Shown in pieces: positions 1 through 8,283 of a DNA stretch of 44,387 bases. This stretch comes from JALSHZ01 sp964614535 (GTDB lineage: Bacteria; Pseudomonadota; Gammaproteobacteria; UWMA-0217). The stretch is taken from contig CAZTOZ010000055.1 of assembly GCA_964614535.1 (NCBI GenBank), positions 1 through 44,387 of the forward strand, written 5' to 3'. Both the position numbers and the translations under genes were made by a program. Position 1 is the first letter of the stretch; each line of letters opens with the position of its first letter. The notes under the pieces were generated by a model that searched no databases, was not told where the DNA came from, and worked only from the letters and a program-made list of their open reading frames with translations.

Positions 1-272
1 GGAGCCTTGTCCGTCATCAGTTTCCGAACATGGGCCTCCTGGGCTTTGGTCAGACGACGACCGTCGCCCTGCTTGCGGCCACCCCGATTGACCTTGAGAT
101 CCCGAGGTGAGAGTTTCATCCAGGATCCCACCATAGCTGCATGAACACCCACGATTTCTCCAATCTCCGCCTGGGACATTCCCCGTTTCCTGAGACGATG
201 GGCCTGGCGACACTTTTCCTCCACCACCTCTCTCAGCAGTTGTGTTGCATCTTTCGCCTCGTCCGTGGACAA
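1..272 (-). CDS. IS630-type transposase, N-terminal part (runs off the window)
   Basis: The minus-strand frame is open from base 272 to the window edge and gives 90 residues. A TTG codon at 272-270 is the likely start, because a TGA lies in frame three codons upstream at 281-279. The protein has an N-terminal helix-turn-helix (residues about 25-50, with RKRGMSQAEIGEIVGV) and then a basic linker ending in GDGRRLTKAQEAHV. This layout is typical of the DNA-binding half of IS630/Tc1-mariner transposases, where GxGRRLT..QE precedes the DDE catalytic domain. The catalytic part and both inverted repeats are outside the window or not recognisable, so completeness cannot be judged. It sits 48 bases from the end of an AT-rich glycosyltransferase gene, a usual setting for an insertion sequence at the edge of a surface-polysaccharide locus. 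A stand-alone HTH protein is the alternative. Confidence 0.68.
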   Translation of the reverse strand, partial: MSTDEAKDATQLLREVVEEKCRQAHRLRKRGMSQAEIGEIVGVHAAMVGSWMKLSPRDLKVNRGGRKQGDGRRLTKAQEAHVRKLMTDKA

Positions 273-320
273 ATTATATCAGATGTTATTTGGTGCCGGG
301 TTAATAATGAGGAGCAGTGA

Positions 321-1436
321 TCATGTCAGGTCATTGTCGGTCAGCTGTTGGTAAGCGGCGATGTATCGGTTTGCGCAGGTTGTTATCGAATATCGCTTTT
401 CATAGATGGCCTTCATTCGGGATTGTATGTCAGTCAGCCGTTGGGTGGGCATGTCTAAGACTTGTTTTAGTGTTGATGAAAAACTCATTGCTGACAGGTC
501 TGATGATATGAATCCGGTTTTTCCTGGTTCAATGACATCCGGTATTCCGCCAACCGGTGTGCAAACAGGAATTGTTCCAGTCGCGAATGCTTCCAGTAGT
601 GTTAAGGGTAGGCCTTCATGAAGTGAGCTTAGGCAAAAGATATCTGCGCAGGCCAGGTAGTCATTGGGGTTTTTCTGCATTCCGAGAAAATAAATGTGGT
701 TGCAACCCGATTCCTTGGCGTGTCGTTTCACGGCTTCGGCGAGTTCGTGGTCTGGGCCCAGGATCAGTAAAATTGTTTTGTAACCAGAGTTGACTAGATC
801 GCAATAAGCATCAATCAGCATCTTCTGGTTTTTTTGCCTTGATATTCGTCCGATGTTGATTAGTACGCGGAAGTCGGACGAAGGCTTTAAGTTGTCAATT
901 TGTTTTCGGACGGTGATAAGGGCGGGTGTGGTTTTTGGTTGCTCGATCCCGTTCTCTATGACCAATCTGTGCTGAGGTCCATATAGCTTCACTGTGGATT
1001 CGGCTATGGCTGGAGATATGGATACAGCTGTGAATCCAAAGTGGTTTAGTAGTAGATGTAGAAGATACTTGTATGCCTTGCCCACCTCCCTATCCGCGAC
1101 ATTGTGGATTGTATGGAACGACCTGATCTTAAGGCGTATCTGGGCCGGAAAAGAGTAAAGTATTGCCCGTAGATGGGTGTTGACGACATCAGGGCGTTCG
1201 TTTTTTAGAAGACGGTATAGTTTCCATGGAATTGAAGGATCGAATCCTGGCGTCTTCCCCATCGACAGGAGCCTCACCCGTGGGGCCAGTCTGTCTTTCA
1301 GGAACATCTCACTTGTGGGATTTGCAAGTGTCACGACGGTGACGTCGTGGTCATCAGATTGAGCGTTACTGAGACTAACAACGAATGTTTCCGCGCCGGC
1401 AGTCGCCAGCGTCGGGATGATGTGAAATATCTTCAA
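321..1436 (-). CDS. Glycosyltransferase family 4
   Basis: This 371-residue protein is of normal length for a GT-B fold, family 4 glycosyltransferase, which transfers a sugar from an NDP-sugar to a growing LPS or exopolysaccharide chain at the cytoplasmic membrane face. The N-terminus (KIFHIIPTLATAGAE) is the usual first strand plus G-AE motif. The C-terminal half carries NIGRISRQKNQ and later SLHEGLPLTLLEAFATGTIPV, the donor-binding E-x7-E region. The start is TTG at 1436-1434, chosen because it begins the conserved first strand; no good ribosome site precedes it. The gene is visibly AT-richer than its neighbours (26 G/C in the 60 bases from 841), which suggests acquisition by transfer. It lies 160 bases downstream of hldE on the same strand. 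The sugar it transfers cannot be told. Confidence 0.88.
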   Translation of the reverse strand: MKIFHIIPTLATAGAETFVVSLSNAQSDDHDVTVVTLANPTSEMFLKDRLAPRVRLLSMGKTPGFDPSIPWKLYRLLKNERPDVVNTHLRAILYSFPAQIRLKIRSFHTIHNVADREVGKAYKYLLHLLLNHFGFTAVSISPAIAESTVKLYGPQHRLVIENGIEQPKTTPALITVRKQIDNLKPSSDFRVLINIGRISRQKNQKMLIDAYCDLVNSGYKTILLILGPDHELAEAVKRHAKESGCNHIYFLGMQKNPNDYLACADIFCLSSLHEGLPLTLLEAFATGTIPVCTPVGGIPDVIEPGKTGFISSDLSAMSFSSTLKQVLDMPTQRLTDIQSRMKAIYEKRYSITTCANRYIAAYQQLTDNDLT

Positions 1437-1596
1437 GGTTGCCGCTGTCGCCGGTTAAAAAGTTATTGAGATTCCTGGGAATATATCGTGTTATAGATGG
1501 TTCGTCAGGCCATTGTTCACAGAATGGACGGAGGGGCAGCTTGATGGGGATGTATTGAGGTTGACGGTTGTGGGGCATTGTTCGCGAATAGCCATG

Positions 1597-3018
1597 CTAT
1601 TTGAGATGGTATGTAACGGTTTCGATAATGGCGCTGGTCGACAATCCGTCGGTGAAACCGGCGATCACCACCTTGCCACCATTGCGGCGGACGCATGCCC
1701 CGCCGGCCACCTCGTCGGGTCGGTAGTCGCCCCCCTTGACGAGCACGTCGGGCAGCAGTTTGCAGATCAGCCGTTCGGGTGTCTCCTCGGTAAACGGTAC
1801 GACCCAGTCCACCGCGCGCAGGCCGGCAAGCACCTCCATTCGCTGTCGTAGTGGGTTGATGGGGCGGTTTTGTCCCTTGAGCCGGCGTACCGAGTCGTCG
1901 CTGTTGACGGCGACGATGAGGCGGTCGCCGTGGCGGCGTGCCTCCTCGAGGTAGGCGACGTGGCCGGCGTGGAGAATATCGAAGCAGCCGTTGGTCATGA
2001 CGATGGTTTCGCCGTTGGCGCGTGCCTGTTGGATCGCGTCCAGCAGTGATGTCTCGTCGATGATGCCGGTGCTGTCCGGGGGGGTGGGCCGCAGCGCGCG
2101 GCGCAGCTCGGCCGGGGTGACGGTGGCGGTGCCGAGCTTGCCGACGGCGATGCCGGCGGCGTGGTTGGCCAGCCGTGCCGCGTCGGCCAGCGGCAGCCCG
2201 GCCGCCAGCGCGGTTGCCAGTGTGGCGACGACGGTGTCGCCAGCGCCAGTGACGTCATAGACCTCGCGGGCGTGGGTCGGTAGGTGCAGGGCGGTGCCGT
2301 CGGGTTGCAACAGCGTCATTCCCTGTTCGCTGCGGGTTACCAGCAGCGCCTCCAGCGCCAGTTCGCGGCATAGCGCGTAGCCTTTTTCGCACAGCGTGGC
2401 CTCGTCGCCGCAGGGGCCGACGACCGCCTCGAACTCGGCCAGGTTCGGCGTGATGAGGGTGGCGCCGCGGTAGCGGGAGAAGTCGTCGCCCTTGGGGTCG
2501 ACGACCACCGGCCGGCCGGCGTTGCGGGCCAGTCCGATCAGTCGCGCCGCCTCGGCCAGCGTGCCCTTGGCGTAGTCGGAGAGCACGACGATGTCGCAGT
2601 GGTCGAGATGCTGGCGGAAGCGTTCGACCAGCGTGTCGGCCCCTGCGGGCGAGGGTGCCTCGAAGTCCAGCCGGATCAGTTGCTGGTGACGGCTCAGCAC
2701 CCGCAGCTTGGTGATCGTCTGGCGTTCTTCGAGGCGGTCGAAGTGGCAGTCGATTCCGGCGACTTCGAGGCAGCGTTGCAGCGCGTCGGCGGCTTCGTCG
2801 TCACCGGTGACGCCGAGCAGTGAGACCGAGCCGCCGAGGGCGGCGATGTTCAGCGCCACGTTGCCGGCGCCGCCGGCGCGGTCGTCGAAATCGGTGATGC
2901 GCACCACCGGCACCGGTGCCTCCGGGGAGATGCGGGAGGTGGCCCCCTGCCAGTAGCGGTCGAGCATGACGTCGCCGGCCACCAGCAGGCGCAGGGCGGA
3001 GAAGTCGGGCAGGATCAC
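1597..3018 (-). CDS. hldE: Bifunctional HldE: D-glycero-beta-D-manno-heptose-7-phosphate kinase / heptose-1-phosphate adenylyltransferase
   Basis: HldE performs the first phosphorylation and the final adenylylation in ADP-heptose synthesis for the LPS inner core. From a GTG start at 3018 it has 473 residues, close to the E. coli protein. The N-terminal ribokinase-like domain opens with LLVAGDVMLDRYW and SRISPEAPVPVV and ends with the GAGDT anion-hole/base motif. The C-terminal cytidylyltransferase-like domain has TNGCFDILHAGH (the HxGH motif) and AVNSDDSVRRLKG. A longer reading frame extends to 3063, but GTG 3018 aligns with the family N-terminus and overlaps the TGA of the upstream zinc-finger gene as GTGA, implying translational coupling. 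It is the last gene of the glnE-ilvE-zinc-finger-hldE run and leads into the glycosyltransferase locus. Confidence 0.96.
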   Translation of the reverse strand: MILPDFSALRLLVAGDVMLDRYWQGATSRISPEAPVPVVRITDFDDRAGGAGNVALNIAALGGSVSLLGVTGDDEAADALQRCLEVAGIDCHFDRLEERQTITKLRVLSRHQQLIRLDFEAPSPAGADTLVERFRQHLDHCDIVVLSDYAKGTLAEAARLIGLARNAGRPVVVDPKGDDFSRYRGATLITPNLAEFEAVVGPCGDEATLCEKGYALCRELALEALLVTRSEQGMTLLQPDGTALHLPTHAREVYDVTGAGDTVVATLATALAAGLPLADAARLANHAAGIAVGKLGTATVTPAELRRALRPTPPDSTGIIDETSLLDAIQQARANGETIVMTNGCFDILHAGHVAYLEEARRHGDRLIVAVNSDDSVRRLKGQNRPINPLRQRMEVLAGLRAVDWVVPFTEETPERLICKLLPDVLVKGGDYRPDEVAGGACVRRNGGKVVIAGFTDGLSTSAIIETVTYHLK

Positions 3019-3197
3019 GCCTCGTCCGCCGGCAGGTGGTAGCGCGTGCCGCAGTAGGGGCAACCGACCGAGCCGCCCGGCTCGATGGCGAGGAATACCC
3101 GGGGATGGGAGCGGGCCGGGTCGTCGTCGCGTGGACAGTGCAGTGGCAGGTCGGCGGTGGTGACGGTGATTTCGCGGTCGTTCGTGGGCGGCGACAT
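3015..3197 (-). CDS. Small zinc-finger domain protein (zf-CHCC type)
   Basis: This 60-residue protein has the zf-CHCC pattern: LHCPR near residue 20, SHPRVFL near residue 30, and CPYCGTRYHL near the C-terminus, giving one Cys, one His and a Cys-x2-Cys as likely zinc ligands. The family is related to mitochondrial NDUFS6 and is found beside ilvE and LPS core genes in several Gammaproteobacteria; its bacterial role is not established. A GGGAG ribosome site lies five bases before ATG 3197. Its stop overlaps the GTG start of hldE, and it begins 12 bases after ilvE, so it belongs to one transcript with both. Confidence 0.85.
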   Translation of the reverse strand: MSPPTNDREITVTTADLPLHCPRDDDPARSHPRVFLAIEPGGSVGCPYCGTRYHLPADEA

Positions 3198-3209
3198 GGA
3201 GGCTCCCGG

Positions 3210-4133
3210 TCAGCGCACCGGCGTCAGCCAGTGGTTGTATTTCTCCACCCGACCGTGGACGACATCGAAGTAGCGTGCCTGCAGCGCCTCGGTGACCGGG
3301 CCGCGCGAGCCGCCGCCGATGGGGCGGTTGTCCAGTTCGCGGATTGGCGTCACCTCAGCCGCGGTGCCGGTAAAGAAGGCCTCGTCGGCGATGTAGATCT
3401 CGTCGCGAGTGATGCGCTTCTCGACGATGGTGTAGCCCAGGTCGGCGGCCAGGGCGAACAGGGTGTTGCGGGTGATGCCGTTGAGCGCCGAGGTCAGATC
3501 CGGGGTGTAGATGATGCCGTCGCGGACGACGAAGATGTTTTCGCCGCTGCCCTCGGCGACGAAGCCCTCGACGTCGAGCAGCAGCGCCTCGTCGTAGCCG
3601 TCCTGAATCGCCTCCTGCAACGCCAGCATCGAATTGATGTAGTGGCCATTGGCCTTGGCCTTGCACATGCTGATGTTGACGTGGTGGCGGGTGAACGAAG
3701 AGGTCTTGATGCGGATTCCCTTTTCCATGTTCTCGGCGCCGAGGTAGGCGCCCCACTCCCAGGCGGCGACGATGACGTGAACCTTGAGGTTGTCGGCCCG
3801 CAGCCCCATCCCCTCGGAACCGTAGAACATCATCGGCCGGATATAGGCCGACTCCAGGCCATTGTCGCGTACCGCGGCGATTTGCGCCTGGTTCAGCGTC
3901 TCGGCGTCGAAGGGGGCGGTCATGTTCATGATCTTGGCCGAATCCAGCAGCCGGCGGGTGTGTTCCGTGAGCCGGAAGATGGCCGTGCCCTGGTCGGCGT
4001 GATAGGCGCGAACGCCCTCGAACACGCCCATGCCGTAGTGCAGCGTATGGGTGAGCACGTGCACCTTCGCCTCGCGCCAGGGCACCATCTCCCCGTCGAA
4101 CCAGATCAGACCGTCGCGATCAGCCATGGACAT
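3210..4133 (-). CDS. ilvE: Branched-chain amino acid aminotransferase
   Basis: IlvE catalyses the last, PLP-dependent transamination that makes valine, leucine and isoleucine from their 2-oxo acids in the cytoplasm. From ATG 4133 (MSMADRDG) the protein has 307 residues, the normal fold-type IV length. Visible motifs are THTLHYGMGVFEGVRAY, SFTRHHVNIS, KAKANGHY with the predicted Schiff-base lysine K160, AEGSGENIF, LNGITRNT and the phosphate-binding FTGTAAEVTPIR. The reading frame is open 45 bases further upstream, but MSMADRDG matches the N-terminus of Pseudomonas IlvE. It lies 44 bases after glnE and 12 bases before the zinc-finger gene. Confidence 0.96.
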   Translation of the reverse strand: MSMADRDGLIWFDGEMVPWREAKVHVLTHTLHYGMGVFEGVRAYHADQGTAIFRLTEHTRRLLDSAKIMNMTAPFDAETLNQAQIAAVRDNGLESAYIRPMMFYGSEGMGLRADNLKVHVIVAAWEWGAYLGAENMEKGIRIKTSSFTRHHVNISMCKAKANGHYINSMLALQEAIQDGYDEALLLDVEGFVAEGSGENIFVVRDGIIYTPDLTSALNGITRNTLFALAADLGYTIVEKRITRDEIYIADEAFFTGTAAEVTPIRELDNRPIGGGSRGPVTEALQARYFDVVHGRVEKYNHWLTPVR

Positions 4134-4177
4134 AGTGTGAAGTCTCCCGTTGTGGGGTGGGGCGGGAGCCGCCGGCA

Positions 4178-7045
4178 TCAGCCCAGCAACACCCGCCAGA
4201 GGCGGCGCACCAGCGCCCGCTCGTTGGCAAAGGCATCCGCCGGCAGCCGTGCCGAGCGTCCCAGCAGATTGAGGCGGTGGATTTTATCACGCATTGCCCG
4301 ATATGCATCCATCAGCCCCTGGGCCTCCGCCGGGTCGATGATGCCGGCATCGGCCAGCGTCACCAGGATGCGGATGTTGTCGGTCCAGCGCGTCAGCCCG
4401 GGATGGTCGGCGGCGTGGGCCAGCACCAGATACTGGACGATGAACTCGATGTCGGTGATGCCGCCTGGCGACCGCTTCAGGTCGAACCAGTCGGCCTCCA
4501 GAACCTTGTGTTCGCGCCACATCGTCTCGCGCATCTTCACCACCTCGGCCCGCAGTGCGGCACGATCCCGTGGCCGCGACAGAATGGCCGATCGCAACCG
4601 GCCGAAGGCGTCGGCGAGCGCCGCGTCGCCGGCCACCGGCCGGGCGCGGACCAGTGCCTGATGCTCCCAGGTCCAGGCTTCGTTCTCCTGATAGCGGCGG
4701 AAGGCCTCGAGGCTGGAGACCAGAAGCCCCGACTTGCCGGACGGCCGCAGCCGCGTATCGACCTCGTAGAGCTCGCCGGCGGCGGTCAGCGTCGTCAGCA
4801 GGCTGATGATGCGGGTGGCGAGGCGGGCGAAGAAGGTGGCATTGTCGAGGCTGCGGCGGCCGTTGGTGTACTGCTTCTCGCCCTGCGAGTCGTGCAGGAA
4901 GACGATGTCCAGATCGGACTGGTAGCCCATTTCGTAGCCGCCGAGTTTGCCGTAGCCGACGATGACGAACTGTGCCCGCCGGCGTTGGCCGTCGATGTGG
5001 TACTCCGGCTCGCCGTGGCGGGCGGTGGTCTTGCGCCAGGCCACCGCCAGCACCCGGTTCAGCGTCACCTCGGCGATCCAGGTCAGGTGGTCGCTCACCT
5101 TCATCACCGGCAGCGCGCCGAGGATGTCGGCCGCCGCCACGCGGAACACCTGGGCATGGCGGAAGTGGCGCAGCTGATCCATCACCTGTTCGTCGTCGTC
5201 CGGCTCGATGCGGGCGAACTGGGCGTCGAGGATCTGCTCCAGCCCGGCCCGGTCGGGCGGCCGATGGAGCGACTCGGGGGTGATGAGCTCGTCGAGCAGG
5301 ATCGGGTGGCGCGCCAGATAGTCACCGACCCAGGGGCTGGCCGCGGCCAGCCGCACCAGTTGTCGCAACACCTGGGGTTGCTCCCCGAGCAGCGAGAGAT
5401 AGACGGTGCGGCCGGCGATGTTGGCCAGCAGGTCGAGCAGCCGGCGCAGCGTCTCGTCGGGGTCGTCGGTGGCGGCGACGGTGGCCAGCAGCGGTGGCAT
5501 CACCCGGTCCAGCCGCTTGCGGCCATCGGCCGACAGCGCCTGGACGCGGCGATCGTCGTGGAAGTTCCGCAGCGCCGTGGCCGTCTGTGCCGGGTGGTGG
5601 AAGCCCGCCGCTTCGAGCAGGTGCTCGGCGTCGATCTCCTCATGGCCGTCGAGCGCCAGCCAGAGAGTCTCCAGGCGGGTCTGCAGCGGGTCGGCCCCGC
5701 TGGCCTCGTCGTCGCCGAACACCTGCTGAAAGTGGTGGTTGACGCGGGTGCGGTGGGCTTCCAGCGCGGCATGGAAATCGTCCCAGCGGGCAAAGCCCAT
5801 CCCGGCGGCGATGCGTCGGCGCGCCTCGTCGGCCGTTGGCAGCGTGTGGGTCTGCTGGTCGTTGAGCATCTGCAGATGGTTCTCGGCCACCCGTAGAAAG
5901 CGGTAGGCATCCAGCAATTCGGTCGTGCTGGCGGCTGGCAGCAGGCCGCGCTCGCCGAGGTAGTGCAGCGTCGGCAGCAGATGGGGGCTGCGCAGGTGGC
6001 GGTCGCGGCCGCCGTAGGTGAGCTGGAACACCTGGGTGATGAACTCCACCTCGCGAATGCCGCCGGGGCCGGTCTTGAGGTTGTCGCCCTGACCCTTGCG
6101 TGCCGCCTCGATGGTGATGAGTCTTTTCATCTCCCGCATCGCGGCCAGGGCGCCGTAGTCGAGATAACGGCGATAGACGAAACCCTCCAGCCGTGACAGC
6201 AGCGCCCGTCCCGCCGCCTCGTCGCCGGCGATCACCCGCGCCTTGAGCAACGCATAGCGTTCCCATTCGCGGCCGTGGCGCAGGTAGTACTCCTCCATCG
6301 CGTCGAAGTGGGTCACCAGCGCGCCCGAGGCGCCGAAGGGCCGCAGCCGCATATCGACGCGGAAGACGAAGCCGTCGGCCGTTTGCTTGTGCAGGGCGTT
6401 GATCAGCCGCTGCCCCAGCCGGGTGAAGAACTGGCTGTTGTCTTGGGGCCGCCGTCCGTCGGTCTGGCCGGCCTCGGGGTAGGCGAAGATCAGATCGATG
6501 TCGGAGGAGAAGTTGAGCTCCTGCCCACCGAGCTTGCCCATGCCCAGCACCACCATGCGCTGCGCCTCGCCGGCGGCATTGCGTGGGGTGCCGGCGGGTT
6601 GCCGGCAGAGGTCGTCGTGGAGCCACTCCAGCGCGCGCCCGACCAGGCCGTCGGCCAGATCGGAACAGGCCCGCATTGTCTCCTCCAGCGTGGCCAGGCC
6701 GAGCAGGTCGCGCCAGGCGATGCGGAACATCTCGCGGTGACGGATCCGGCGCAGGCGCAGCAGCAGCGTCGGTTCGTCGGTGATGTCGGTGAGGGCGTCG
6801 TCGAGCAGATCGGAAAAGGCGCCGCTGTCGTGGGGCTGGTCGAGCCTGCCACTGCGCCACAGGGCGATGAAGTCGTCCGGGTGGCGGCTGCACCAGTGAG
6901 CGGCGAAGTCGCTGAGTTGCCAGACCGTCAGCAGTTTGTTCCGTGCCGCGTCATCGAGCGTGGCGAGGCGGGGGTGGCTGTCGGCCAGTTCGTGCCAGCG
7001 TTGCTCGCTGCGCTGGACCAGCGTATCGGGGAGGGAAGGGGACAT
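4178..7045 (-). CDS. glnE: Bifunctional glutamine synthetase adenylyltransferase/deadenylase
   Basis: GlnE reversibly adenylylates glutamine synthetase in response to PII and glutamine, so it tunes nitrogen assimilation. The protein has 955 residues (E. coli about 946) and shows the duplicated nucleotidyltransferase design. The N-terminal deadenylylating domain has NFSSDIDLIF with metal ligands D182 and D184, followed by RVDMRLRPFG. The C-terminal adenylylating domain has YQSDLDIVF with D711 and D713, followed by EVDTRLRPSGKSG. A GTG at 7060 is in frame, but ATG 7045 follows GGAGAG at a good distance and that GTG lies within the ribosome site. It heads the glnE-ilvE-zinc-finger-hldE cluster. 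No promoter could be fixed in the 162 bases between it and the TerB-like gene. Confidence 0.97.
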   Translation of the reverse strand: MSPSLPDTLVQRSEQRWHELADSHPRLATLDDAARNKLLTVWQLSDFAAHWCSRHPDDFIALWRSGRLDQPHDSGAFSDLLDDALTDITDEPTLLLRLRRIRHREMFRIAWRDLLGLATLEETMRACSDLADGLVGRALEWLHDDLCRQPAGTPRNAAGEAQRMVVLGMGKLGGQELNFSSDIDLIFAYPEAGQTDGRRPQDNSQFFTRLGQRLINALHKQTADGFVFRVDMRLRPFGASGALVTHFDAMEEYYLRHGREWERYALLKARVIAGDEAAGRALLSRLEGFVYRRYLDYGALAAMREMKRLITIEAARKGQGDNLKTGPGGIREVEFITQVFQLTYGGRDRHLRSPHLLPTLHYLGERGLLPAASTTELLDAYRFLRVAENHLQMLNDQQTHTLPTADEARRRIAAGMGFARWDDFHAALEAHRTRVNHHFQQVFGDDEASGADPLQTRLETLWLALDGHEEIDAEHLLEAAGFHHPAQTATALRNFHDDRRVQALSADGRKRLDRVMPPLLATVAATDDPDETLRRLLDLLANIAGRTVYLSLLGEQPQVLRQLVRLAAASPWVGDYLARHPILLDELITPESLHRPPDRAGLEQILDAQFARIEPDDDEQVMDQLRHFRHAQVFRVAAADILGALPVMKVSDHLTWIAEVTLNRVLAVAWRKTTARHGEPEYHIDGQRRRAQFVIVGYGKLGGYEMGYQSDLDIVFLHDSQGEKQYTNGRRSLDNATFFARLATRIISLLTTLTAAGELYEVDTRLRPSGKSGLLVSSLEAFRRYQENEAWTWEHQALVRARPVAGDAALADAFGRLRSAILSRPRDRAALRAEVVKMRETMWREHKVLEADWFDLKRSPGGITDIEFIVQYLVLAHAADHPGLTRWTDNIRILVTLADAGIIDPAEAQGLMDAYRAMRDKIHRLNLLGRSARLPADAFANERALVRRLWRVLLG

Positions 7046-7207
7046 GGCGCGTCTCTCCACGGGTTTGCCCCATCATAGCAATTGGCGATCCGGCACGCCC
7101 GTGAATCCACCGGGTGAAGCCACGGTGAGTTCGACAACCGTCGATGCAACGGGGGCCGTATGGGGGGGCGGTGCCGGCACCACCCGCCGCCCGGATCCGG
7201 CCGGCCC

Positions 7208-7672
7208 TCATCCGGCCTCGCCGTCGCGCTCGGCCTCGGCCTGGAGCTTGGCCTGAATGAAGGCGCTGTGGGGCAGGTGGAGCAGATCGGCGATACGCCG
7301 GATCTGATGTTCCTCATGGTGATCGAGGACGCCGTCGGCAAGGGCCACCCGCCAGCAGTCGGTGACGATCTGCTGCTTCTGCCGTGGCGTGAAGTGGGCA
7401 TTGATAACCTGTAGCGTTGGGTGCAGGGAGATCTGCTCCGTGTCGCGTTGGCGCGCCTCCTCCAGCAGCGTGGCCGCTGTTTCACGGTCCAGGTCGAAGC
7501 GCCGAGCCAGCCGCTCGACGATCGCCTCGATCTCGCTTTCCTGCCACTGGTGGTCGGCCTGGCCGATCTCCACCAGCAACAGCGCGGTGGCGATTCTGAC
7601 CTCCTCGTCGTCGGGTGCCGTGTCGGTGGCGCCGGCCAGGCGGTCGATGAAATTCTGGAAAAAACGTTGCAT
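7208..7672 (-). CDS. TerB-family (tellurite-resistance-like) protein
   Basis: This 154-residue protein is a single all-helical TerB-like domain. The pattern is RIATALLLVEIGQADHQW followed by a second repeat VALADGVLDHHEEHQIRRIADLL, with the acidic D-x-x-x-x-x-E metal-binding positions of the family. The name comes from the ter operons; isolated TerB-domain proteins occur widely and are not evidence of tellurite resistance. The start is ATG 7672 (MQRFFQNF), because the frame upstream has no family character. It is the last of three minus-strand genes, 29 bases after a lipoprotein gene and preceded by a DUF6502-like gene. Function is unknown; an envelope-stress link is only a guess from context. 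Confidence 0.8.
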   Translation of the reverse strand: MQRFFQNFIDRLAGATDTAPDDEEVRIATALLLVEIGQADHQWQESEIEAIVERLARRFDLDRETAATLLEEARQRDTEQISLHPTLQVINAHFTPRQKQQIVTDCWRVALADGVLDHHEEHQIRRIADLLHLPHSAFIQAKLQAEAERDGEAG

Positions 7673-7701
7673 GGCGTGGATCCGTGGTTGTCTCGTTGGT
7701 G

Positions 7702-8283
7702 TCATGGTCCGGCGGCTGCGATCGCCGCTGCCGCGAGGCGGTTCAACGCCGTGGTGGTTGGTGGCGTCGAAATGCCGCTGTGGCAGGCTGCCCGGTTCTC
7801 GCTGGTCACGCTCACCAGCAGCCGTGATGCCACCGGCACGGCGATGCCGAACCGGCATCCCGCCGGATCGTGGAGCCGGTAGCCGTTGCCGGTGATGGTG
7901 GCATCGGGACCGATGTAGTCGCCACGGCCGAGCCCGTCAATGGCGGCCGGGTCGGTGTCGAAGCGGATGGTGACGATGCTCTCTCCGATGCTCGCCGGCG
8001 CACGCCACTGGCAGTGAAAGGCGGTGTCGCTCACCGGCTGCCAGTCGGCCGCGGTGGTGATGGGCGAGCCGGCGACGTCGCCGGCCAGGGCCGGTGGCAG
8101 GGCGGCGCAGATGGCCTGTTGGTCGGCGGCCGTCGTGCCGGCCTCCCGTGGTGGGGCGGTGGTGTCGGCCGCCACGACCGGGGTCGCGGGGTCGTCTCCG
8201 GTGCCGGTGCCGACGATGCCGCCTTCGTTGCAGCCGGCGAGGCCGAGCAGCAGGGCCAGCAGCAGGCGTGGTTCACTCTTCAT
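7702..8283 (-). CDS. Predicted lipoprotein of unknown function
   Basis: This 193-residue protein starts MKSEPRLLLALLLGLAGC. That is a lipoprotein signal peptide with lipobox LAGC, so the mature protein should be lipidated at C18. A Gly/Thr/Ala-rich linker follows, then a compact domain with three further cysteines in the mature part (CAALPPAL, FHCQW and AGCRFG/AACHSG), resembling DUF3558-like lipoproteins in layout. I do not recognise a family firmly. GAGGAG precedes ATG 8283 at about 9 bases. The gene overlaps the end of the DUF6502-like gene by 11 bases and precedes the TerB-like gene by 29 bases, so the three look like one transcript. Confidence 0.75.
   Translation of the reverse strand: MKSEPRLLLALLLGLAGCNEGGIVGTGTGDDPATPVVAADTTAPPREAGTTAADQQAICAALPPALAGDVAGSPITTAADWQPVSDTAFHCQWRAPASIGESIVTIRFDTDPAAIDGLGRGDYIGPDATITGNGYRLHDPAGCRFGIAVPVASRLLVSVTSENRAACHSGISTPPTTTALNRLAAAAIAAAGP

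Noticed and set aside
1375..1578. 67-codon minus-strand frame overlapping the GT4 start
   Set aside because: It overlaps a conserved start in another frame, lacks homology features and is probably untranslated gap sequence.
3036..4661. Plus-strand frame of about 541 codons opposite ilvE and the glnE end
   Set aside because: It mirrors well-supported minus-strand genes, has no domain motif and reflects stop-poor antisense of GC-rich codons.
4157..5896. Plus-strand frame of about 579 codons inside glnE
   Set aside because: Glu/Gln/Gly/Val-rich antisense composition with no conserved motif; glnE on the minus strand is certain.
7208..7672. Reading the TerB-like gene as a tellurite-resistance determinant
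   Set aside because: No other ter genes are present and lone TerB domains have varied or unknown roles.
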